Shown here: piece after piece, positions 5,535-8,744 of the stretch
Layout of the letters: each line of letters begins with the position of its first letter
Numbering within the stretch: position 1 is the first letter of the stretch
Assembly: GCA_002686355.1 (NCBI GenBank)
Contig: NZBV01000015.1
Span: forward strand, 1-8,744
DNA: 8,744 nt
Source: Candidatus Pacearchaeota archaeon
GTDB taxonomy: Archaea > Nanobdellota > Nanobdellia > Pacearchaeales > GW2011-AR1
Reading direction: 5' to 3'
Notes under the pieces: model-generated
What the model was told of the DNA's origin: nothing
The model's input: only the letters and a program-made list of their open reading frames with translations
Databases searched by the model: none
Translations under genes and position numbers: made by a program

Positions 5535-5735
5535 ATGGCAAAAGCTAAAACACCAAAACAGCTTGTAATTAAAATAAGGTCTCTTAAAAAGCAGGTTACA
5601 AAACTCGAGAAGCAAAGAAAGAAAGCACTTGCTAAACCTAAGAAAAAGACGAAAAAGAAAAAAGCTGTGAGGAAAAAAAAGAAAGTTGTTAGGAAAAAAG
5701 CAGCTAAAAAGAAAAAAGCTAAGAAGAGAAGATAA
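5535..5735 (+). CDS. Lysine-rich histone-tail-like small protein (66 aa)
   Basis: The protein starts at ATG 5535, chosen from the Shine-Dalgarno just upstream. Residues 8-30 can form a short coiled coil (KQLVIKIRSLKKQVTKLEKQ). From about 34 to 66 the sequence is almost entirely Lys, Arg, Ala and Val in repeats such as KKKAVRKKKKVVRKK, like the tail of histone H1 or lysine-rich DNA-binding proteins of bacteria. It is likely a nucleoid or RNA-binding polycation, with dimerisation through the coiled coil; this is inferred from composition only, as no conserved domain is visible. The low-complexity repeat would be prone to slippage. A T6 tract follows the stop. The strong ribosome binding site, in a window of mostly leaderless genes, suggests high expression. 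Confidence 0.7.
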   Translation: MAKAKTPKQLVIKIRSLKKQVTKLEKQRKKALAKPKKKTKKKKAVRKKKKVVRKKAAKKKKAKKRR

Positions 5736-5741
5736 TTTTTT
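5736..5741 (+). terminator. Oligo-T tract after the lysine-rich gene
   Basis: T6 follows the stop codon immediately, and the next gene has its own box 20 nt further on. This supports separate transcripts. Confidence 0.4.
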
Positions 5742-5761
5742 ATTTAGCTCTTCAATATATT

Positions 5762-5767
5762 TTTAAA
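5762..5767 (+). promoter_or_regulatory. TATA box of the HIT gene
   Basis: TTTAAA lies 27 nt before the ATG at 5789, with no Shine-Dalgarno sequence between. Confidence 0.55.
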
Positions 5768-5788
5768 GTTTAGTTATCTTCATTTAGT

Positions 5789-6139
5789 ATGACTGAAGAT
5801 TGTATATTTTGTAAGATTGTAAAAGGAGAGGTTAAATCAGAGAAAGTTTATGAGAACGATAATTTTTTTTCTGTATTTGACGTGAATCCTGCTATTAAGG
5901 GGCATGCATTAGTTATTTCTAAAAAACATTTTGAAACAATTTTGGAACTCCCTAGTGGTTTATGCTCAGAGTTTATAGATAGTATAAAAAATACTGCTTT
6001 GGAATTAATGAAAAAATTTAATGCAGAAGGATTTAATTTGCATGCAAATAATGGAAAGGTTGCAGGACAGATTATCCCCCATTTTCATATTCATATTTTC
6101 CCAAGAAAAAAAGATGATGGGTTTAAACCCTGTGCCTAA
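5789..6139 (+). CDS. HIT-family (HINT-like) nucleotide hydrolase
   Basis: Histidine-triad proteins hydrolyse nucleotide phosphoramidates or dinucleotides such as adenylylated lysine by-products of tRNA synthetases. The triad HFHIHIF is at residues 98-104, with His100 or His102 expected to be the nucleophile depending on register. CIFC (5-8) together with His47 and His98 gives the zinc site of the HINT branch. GHALVISKKH (38-47) and NNGKVAGQIIPH (87-98) are standard. At 116 residues it is about 15-25 shorter than usual and ends soon after the triad (DDGFKPCA), so the C-terminal strand or tail that influences substrate choice is missing; the bases past the stop do not continue it. The box upstream predicts a leaderless mRNA. 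Specificity cannot be stated. Confidence 0.93.
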   Translation: MTEDCIFCKIVKGEVKSEKVYENDNFFSVFDVNPAIKGHALVISKKHFETILELPSGLCSEFIDSIKNTALELMKKFNAEGFNLHANNGKVAGQIIPHFHIHIFPRKKDDGFKPCA

Positions 6140-6164
6140 GAATTAATAATTAGAGATATTCATC

Positions 6165-6171
6165 TTTTTTT
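6165..6171 (+). terminator. Oligo-T tract after the HIT gene
   Basis: T7 lies 26 nt past the HIT stop, just before the convergent small ORF ends at 6181. Confidence 0.4.
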
Positions 6172-6180
6172 AGTTTTAAT

Positions 6181-6342
6181 TCAATTGTGGTCTTTTAGAT
6201 GAGATTTTTTAAAGTCTTTTATTGTAAAACTCTCTTCGTCCTTTAGATGGATAATGCCTTCGTTAATATCTCTTTCTTTCTGAAATTTGTCCAGATGAGT
6301 GAATATACTTCTGATTTTTCCTTTCTTGATTCTTAAATACAC
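6181..6342 (-). CDS. Small hypothetical protein (53 aa), GTG start, behind a tRNA
   Basis: An open frame runs on the minus strand from GTG (6342-6340) to TGA (6183-6181). It begins MYLRIKKGKIRSIFTHLDKF and continues with a mixed charged, helical-looking sequence (EGIIHLKDEESF, KDFKKSHLKDHN). I do not recognise it. GAGG sits 4 nt before the GTG, in the short 31-nt gap to the 3' end of the CAU tRNA. No TATA box is seen in that gap, so the gene would have to be transcribed together with the tRNA and released by RNase Z. The overlapping ATG in another frame stops after three codons. The evidence is the balanced amino-acid composition, the ribosome binding site and the otherwise empty gap; conservation would be needed to be sure. 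Confidence 0.4.
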   Translation of the reverse strand: MYLRIKKGKIRSIFTHLDKFQKERDINEGIIHLKDEESFTIKDFKKSHLKDHN

Positions 6343-6373
6343 ATGTCCTCTTATCTTTTTGCTATCATTGAAA

Positions 6374-6445
6374 TGGCTGCACTGAGAGTTGAACTCAGGA
6401 CCTCCAGCTCATGAGACTGGCGTTCTACCACTGAACTATGCAGCC
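6374..6445 (-). tRNA. tRNA with CAU anticodon (Met elongator or Ile2)
   Basis: The 72-nt cloverleaf is clean: acceptor GGCTGCA/TGCAGCC, D stem GTTC/GAAC with a 7-nt loop, anticodon stem CCAGT/GCTGG, T stem CTGAG/CTCAG, discriminator A, no encoded CCA. The loop CTCATGA gives anticodon CAT. It is not the initiator, which needs three G-C pairs under the anticodon loop. It may be elongator Met or the agmatidine-modified Ile2 that reads AUA. Position 37 is G, while tRNAs with U36 nearly always have A37 (modified to t6A). The D arm (TAGTTCAGTGGTAGAACG) looks like that of glycine tRNAs. The shared box at 6467-6472 starts 27 nt upstream of the first G. Confidence 0.93.
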
Positions 6446-6466
6446 AAAACTAGAAAACGAAAGCAA

Positions 6467-6472
6467 TTTAAA
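6467..6472. promoter_or_regulatory. Shared palindromic TTTAAA box, tRNA-CAU and membrane protein
   Basis: TTTAAA reads the same on both strands. Rightward it is 27 nt from the ATG at 6494; leftward it is 27 nt from the first nucleotide of the tRNA at 6445. The gap between tRNA and ATG is only 48 nt and no other TATA-like box is correctly placed, so one box probably serves both directions. Confidence 0.55.
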
Positions 6473-6493
6473 AAGGTTCTTCTATTAAATCCT

Positions 6494-6706
6494 ATGGTAG
6501 TTGAAGAAATTTTAGGAACTCTGCCAATGGAGGTTGTTGACAAACTGGTTGGTTTCATCACTTTTTTGCAGGCAATTGGAATCCTTTTTTCCTTGTATCT
6601 AATTGTAATGATTATCAAGGCTTTTTTTACTTTTAAGACAAATAAAATAATCAAAGAAATTGCAGATGACATAAAAAAGATAAAAAAGAAATTGAAAATT
6701 AAGTAA
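6494..6706 (+). CDS. Small single-span membrane protein (70 aa)
   Basis: The start is ATG 6494, 27 nt from a TATA box. A longer in-frame version starting at 6389 runs through the tRNA and is an artefact. Residues about 20-41 (GFITFLQAIGILFSLYLIVM) form one transmembrane helix. The N-terminal 19 residues are acidic and the tail from 44 is a very basic helix (KTNKIIKEIADDIKKIKKKLK), so by the positive-inside rule the tail should be in the cytoplasm, perhaps as a coiled coil. I do not recognise a family. It overlaps the convergent S17e gene by 8 nt. It could be an accessory subunit or membrane anchor, but nothing nearby indicates a partner. Confidence 0.7.
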   Translation: MVVEEILGTLPMEVVDKLVGFITFLQAIGILFSLYLIVMIIKAFFTFKTNKIIKEIADDIKKIKKKLKIK

Positions 6707-6905
6707 TCATTTTTTTATCTTTTTCTAATTTCTCTTGTTTTTTTAATCTTGCCGCATATCCTGCGATTTGATTTCTGATTTTTTTACTAGGAGCAATATC
6801 TTTGAGAACTTGTTTATTTTTTTCAAAATTTTCTTCAAATTTTATTCCTTCTCTTATGAGTGTTCCTGAAGTTTTCTTTACTAATTTTGATTTTATTTTT
6901 CCCAT
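6699..6905 (-). CDS. rps17e: Ribosomal protein S17e
   Basis: This is a small-subunit protein of the archaeal/eukaryal S17e family. At 68 residues it matches the short archaeal form (about 60-70). The signatures are MGKIKSKLVKKTSGTLI at the N-terminus, F..NFEKNKQVLKDIA (23-38), and the diagnostic SKKIRNQIAGYAARL (40-54), followed by a charged tail. It folds as a three-helix bundle on the 30S head. Its 3' end overlaps the membrane-protein gene by 8 nt, tail to tail. The upstream TTTAAA at 6930-6935 is 30 nt from the ATG, consistent with leaderless expression. Confidence 0.93.
   Translation of the reverse strand: MGKIKSKLVKKTSGTLIREGIKFEENFEKNKQVLKDIAPSKKIRNQIAGYAARLKKQEKLEKDKKMIT
6710..6716 (+). 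terminator. Oligo-T tract after the membrane-protein gene
   Basis: T7 follows the membrane-protein stop after 3 nt and lies inside the 3' end of the S17e coding region on the other strand. Confidence 0.3.
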
Positions 6906-6929
6906 GATTAATTGGAGATTAAATGTTTT

Positions 6930-6935
6930 TTTAAA
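6930..6935 (-). promoter_or_regulatory. TATA box of S17e
   Basis: On the minus strand TTTAAA begins 30 nt before the S17e ATG. A second box, TTTATAAA (6943-6950), is too far for leaderless initiation and may belong to something else. Confidence 0.45.
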
Positions 6936-6942
6936 GTTATTG

Positions 6943-7015
6943 TTTATAAACCTCGGTTCGCTTGACTCATTATAATCGATGTGTTTCAGAATCGACTCCG
7001 TCAGATTTTTCCGCT
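6943..7015 (+). ncRNA. Possible small RNA with its own TATA box
   Basis: The gap 6906-7100 has no good gene. TTTATAAA (6943-6950) is a clean box whose rightward transcript would start near 6972. From 6951 to about 7015 the DNA is clearly richer in G+C than its surroundings, a known hallmark of structured RNAs in AT-rich archaea. TCGAT (6976-6980) can pair with ATCGA around a 10-nt loop, and T5 occurs near 7006-7010. I found no C/D-box or other known motif, so this is only a candidate. Confidence 0.2.
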
Positions 7016-7100
7016 AAAGACAATTAAAGCAAAATATCTTTAAGACTTATATTAACAGATTTTAATGGAGAAATTTGGCAAAGCCACCTTTAGAACTTTT

Positions 7101-7991
7101 TTATTCAATTTTTTCTATTTCATCTAAATTTTTTATGGCTTCTATCAGACTTGTCATTTTCTTTAGTGGTTCTCCTAGTGATAACAGGATATATTCGATT
7201 CTTTCTTCTGATGCCTTTTTATGCGCGTTGATAATGTCTGATTCTGTAAGCCGTTTTTTATTGTGCGCAATTAAAAGTTTTTCTTCCCCGTCCTTTTTTA
7301 TTTTTAATACCAAGTCTTTTTTACTAAAACCCTCAATTCCTGTTATTTCAATCGATTTTTTTACAAGAAATTCCTTGACTTTATTAAAGAATTTTTCATT
7401 TGTTTTTTGTGTTGTTTTTTTTCTTATTGCTTTTTCGGTTGGTTTTTTCTTTGAGAGTTTTTTGTCGAAGATATCTAGGCTCGCTCTGCTCGCGATTGGT
7501 TGTTTCAAATCGGGCTTTGCTATAATTTTATGATGAGATTCTGTTGATGGAAAAACTTTCTTTTGAGGGGTGGATTCAATGAATCCCTTTTCTGGCACGT
7601 TGAAATATCTCCAATACACTTTATTGTTTTTCTTAAAGGGAATTGCAAAATCTTTTATCGACCGAAGAGCAACACGTATTGCGGGTAGTTGTTCCGTGTC
7701 TTTTAGGAATTTTTTCTCTTTTAATAAGAGGTACGCTTCTTTTTCTTTTCTTTTTATATGTTCAGAATATTTTTCTAATTGAGATTCTTGCCCACTAAGA
7801 AAATAGACTGGTGAGTTGCCGACTCTTAGACTTGTTATTTTTAATTTTTTTTCAGATAAAAGTTCTGATAAAAATGCAGATGTGAAAAGTATGCTCTGGT
7901 TGATTTCTTTTGCAATGTGAACTGGCAGACTTGGGCCCTTTATTCTGAATATTCTCAAAATTTTCTCTTTTATTTCAGAAGTATTTTGCAT
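7101..7991 (-). CDS. Winged-helix protein with C-terminal alpha/beta domain, function unknown
   Basis: This 296-residue protein has three parts. Residues 4-68 form a winged helix-turn-helix (KILRIFRIKGPSLPVHIAKE, then a recognition helix SAFLSELLSEKKL and wing VGNSPVYFLSG). Residues 70-130 are helical and end in IRVALRSIKDFAIPF and VYWRYF. A lysine-rich linker covers about 135-195. The last 100 residues (about 200-296) run helix, strand, strand, helix, strand, helix (ITGIEGFSKKDLVLKIKKDG, KLLIAHNKKRL, IEYILLSLGEP); this order resembles restriction-endonuclease-like folds, but the D/ExK residues are not evident. From memory it resembles a conserved uncharacterised DPANN family. A DNA- or RNA-binding role is likely. 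It follows the splicing endonuclease by 34 nt but has its own TATA box 29 nt before the ATG. Confidence 0.8.
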   Translation of the reverse strand: MQNTSEIKEKILRIFRIKGPSLPVHIAKEINQSILFTSAFLSELLSEKKLKITSLRVGNSPVYFLSGQESQLEKYSEHIKRKEKEAYLLLKEKKFLKDTEQLPAIRVALRSIKDFAIPFKKNNKVYWRYFNVPEKGFIESTPQKKVFPSTESHHKIIAKPDLKQPIASRASLDIFDKKLSKKKPTEKAIRKKTTQKTNEKFFNKVKEFLVKKSIEITGIEGFSKKDLVLKIKKDGEEKLLIAHNKKRLTESDIINAHKKASEERIEYILLSLGEPLKKMTSLIEAIKNLDEIEKIE

Positions 7992-8012
7992 GTTTTAAAG
8001 AGAGAGAAAGGG

Positions 8013-8020
8013 ATTATAAA
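8013..8020 (-). promoter_or_regulatory. TATA box of the winged-helix gene
   Basis: On the minus strand TTTATAAT begins 29 nt before the ATG at 7991 and only a few bases past the stop of the splicing endonuclease gene. Despite the same strand and short gap, the two genes are therefore probably not one operon. Confidence 0.55.
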
Positions 8021-8025
8021 TATTG

Positions 8026-8544
8026 TTATGGCCTAACCCATCCAACTTCGTAATAAGTTATGTCACCTTCTTCGTCGACAATTGCAAGGAGAAGTTTCTT
8101 TTTTGTAGAGTGTGCTACCCTATTTTTTGCAGAAAATTCATTCCATTTAAGGATTTTAGATTCATGATCTGCAAATACTATCCATTGTGCATGTGATTTT
8201 CCTGGTTTTTTCCCTTTAGGATAGACTCTAAAATCTGCTCCGAATTTTAATGCGGTTTTTACTATATATCCTCTTTCTCTTAAGTCTTTAAACACAGGAT
8301 ATTTTATTTGGATTCTTTTATCTATCCTTTTGAATTTGTTGATTAGTTCTTTTTTTGGAATTTTTTTGTTTCTTGAAGTTAATTCCATTTTGCCTTTTTC
8401 AACTAAATAAATTGCTTCTGAGATGGTGTATTGAACTTTTCCTGATCTTGGCTCTCCAAAAACACTTTTTTTGTAAAGAGTATGGGCTTCGCTAGAGTTG
8501 CTTGAGACTATTTCTCCAACAATATGGGCTTGTATTTTTTCCAT
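8026..8544 (-). CDS. endA: tRNA splicing endonuclease (tRNA-intron lyase)
   Basis: EndA cuts both ends of archaeal tRNA and rRNA introns at bulge-helix-bulge structures, leaving 2',3'-cyclic phosphates. At 172 residues it has the size of the homotetrameric (alpha4) form, as in Methanocaldococcus jannaschii. The N-terminal domain is about 1-85 and the catalytic domain about 86-172. The catalytic triad is visible: Tyr108 in DFRVYPKG, His118 in GKSHAQWIV and Lys149 in AHSTKKKLLLAIVD, with the same spacing (10 and 31 residues) as Tyr115, His125 and Lys156 of the M. jannaschii enzyme. The end DITYYEVGW is the conserved dimer-interface strand. A substrate, tRNA-Arg with an intron, lies at 3579-3688. 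It is divergent from leuS, with one shared box. Confidence 0.95.
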   Translation of the reverse strand: MEKIQAHIVGEIVSSNSSEAHTLYKKSVFGEPRSGKVQYTISEAIYLVEKGKMELTSRNKKIPKKELINKFKRIDKRIQIKYPVFKDLRERGYIVKTALKFGADFRVYPKGKKPGKSHAQWIVFADHESKILKWNEFSAKNRVAHSTKKKLLLAIVDEEGDITYYEVGWVRP

Positions 8545-8567
8545 AATTAATTTAATAAAAAGTAATA

Positions 8568-8573
8568 TTTAAA
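8568..8573. promoter_or_regulatory. Shared palindromic TTTAAA box, endA and leuS
   Basis: TTTAAA lies 29 nt from the leuS ATG (8597) on plus and 29 nt from the endA ATG (8544) on minus. The whole intergenic gap is 52 nt and holds no second properly spaced box. Both messages are predicted to be leaderless. Confidence 0.6.
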
Positions 8574-8596
8574 AGTTCCTAAGTAATATCTGATAT

Positions 8597-8744
8597 ATGG
8601 GGTATAATTTTAAAAAAATAGAAACTAAATGGCAGAAGAAATGGGAAAAGGAGAAAATTTTTGAAGTAAAAGAAAGTAAGAAGAAAAAATATTATGTTCT
8701 TGATATGTTCCCTTATCCTTCTGGAGAAGGTTTGCATATAGGGC
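8597..8744 (+). CDS. leuS: Leucyl-tRNA synthetase, N-terminal fragment (runs off the window)
   Basis: Only the first 49 codons are present. The protein begins [20 protein letters not shown] and reaches the class I signature [18 protein letters not shown], cut just before the last His of the HIGH-type motif (LHIGH expected). The [15 protein letters not shown] form, with the extra x-G before LH, is that of bacterial LeuRS; the archaeal/eukaryal enzyme has VAFPYLSGHLHVGH-like sequence. The gene therefore looks acquired from bacteria, though its promoter is archaeal and shared with endA. LeuRS charges tRNA-Leu and usually carries an editing domain, which lies outside the window. Confidence 0.92.
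   Translation, partial: MGYNFKKIETKWQKKWEKEKIFEVKESKKKKYYVLDMFPYPSGEGLHIG

Noticed and set aside
6119..6130. Perfect 12-bp palindrome GGGTTTAAACCC inside the HIT gene
   Set aside because: It contains TTTAAA but no gene starts at the expected distance on either side, and it encodes the tail residues GFKP; likely chance.
6389..6493. N-terminal 35 codons of a longer version of the membrane protein
   Set aside because: This part is tRNA and promoter sequence; the TATA box at 6467 places transcription start at the ATG at 6494.
7075..7782. Two long plus-strand frames opposite the winged-helix gene
   Set aside because: They are Phe/Ser-rich antisense shadows of a lysine-rich gene, without start signals.
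1..8744. CRISPR array, insertion sequence, defence system or replication origin
   Set aside because: No regularly spaced repeats, transposase, nuclease-toxin pair or origin-like repeat cluster is visible. The only direct repeat pair is the 21-nt element flanking the epimerase.

Overview
The window comes from an AT-rich archaeon. The evidence is two archaeal/eukaryal-type ribosomal proteins (S8e, S17e), an Sm-like archaeal protein, a tRNA splicing endonuclease, an intron-containing tRNA, tRNA genes without encoded CCA, and TATA boxes at a fixed distance in front of most genes. Small genes, short intergenic gaps, lysine-rich proteins and at least one bacterial-type aminoacyl-tRNA synthetase suggest a DPANN lineage of the Pacearchaeota/Woesearchaeota kind. 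That placement is an inference from style, not a phylogeny.

Layout. 1-522: two very small minus-strand genes, the first broken by two compensating shifts in A7 tracts. 595-1443 (-): an NAD-dependent sugar-nucleotide epimerase lying between two near-identical 21-nt direct repeats, with a hairpin and a short gene remnant behind its promoter. 1644-2015 (-): ribosomal protein S8e. 2109-3305 (+): Sm-like protein and RNase Z. 3428-3688: tRNA-Cys(GCA) on minus and, divergently, tRNA-Arg(UCU) with a 35-nt intron on plus. 3762-5429 (+): glycyl-tRNA synthetase with an unusual N-terminal extension. 5535-6139 (+): a lysine-rich small protein and a HIT hydrolase. 6181-6445 (-): a small GTG-started ORF behind a CAU-anticodon tRNA. 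6494-6706 (+): a one-helix membrane protein converging on S17e (6699-6905, -). 7101-7991 (-): a winged-helix protein of unknown function. 8026-8544 (-): tRNA splicing endonuclease. 8597-end (+): the start of a bacterial-type leucyl-tRNA synthetase.

The genes form a tRNA-making and tRNA-using neighbourhood: three tRNAs, the 3'-end nuclease RNase Z, the splicing endonuclease that would cut the tRNA-Arg intron, two tRNA ligases and two ribosomal proteins. There are few true operons; most genes have their own promoter.

The strongest signal is promoter geometry. For ten protein genes the first T of a TTTAAA-like box lies 27-30 nt before the start codon, so their mRNAs should be leaderless. The same spacing (27-31 nt) separates the box from the first nucleotide of all three tRNAs, so these tRNAs may be transcribed without a 5' leader, as known in Nanoarchaeum equitans, which lacks RNase P. 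Two divergent gene pairs (tRNA-CAU/membrane protein and splicing endonuclease/LeuRS) each appear to share a single palindromic TTTAAA box exactly equidistant from both gene starts (27/27 and 29/29 nt). A minority of genes (epimerase, lysine-rich protein, the 5' small genes, the 53-residue ORF) instead have leaders with Shine-Dalgarno sequences.
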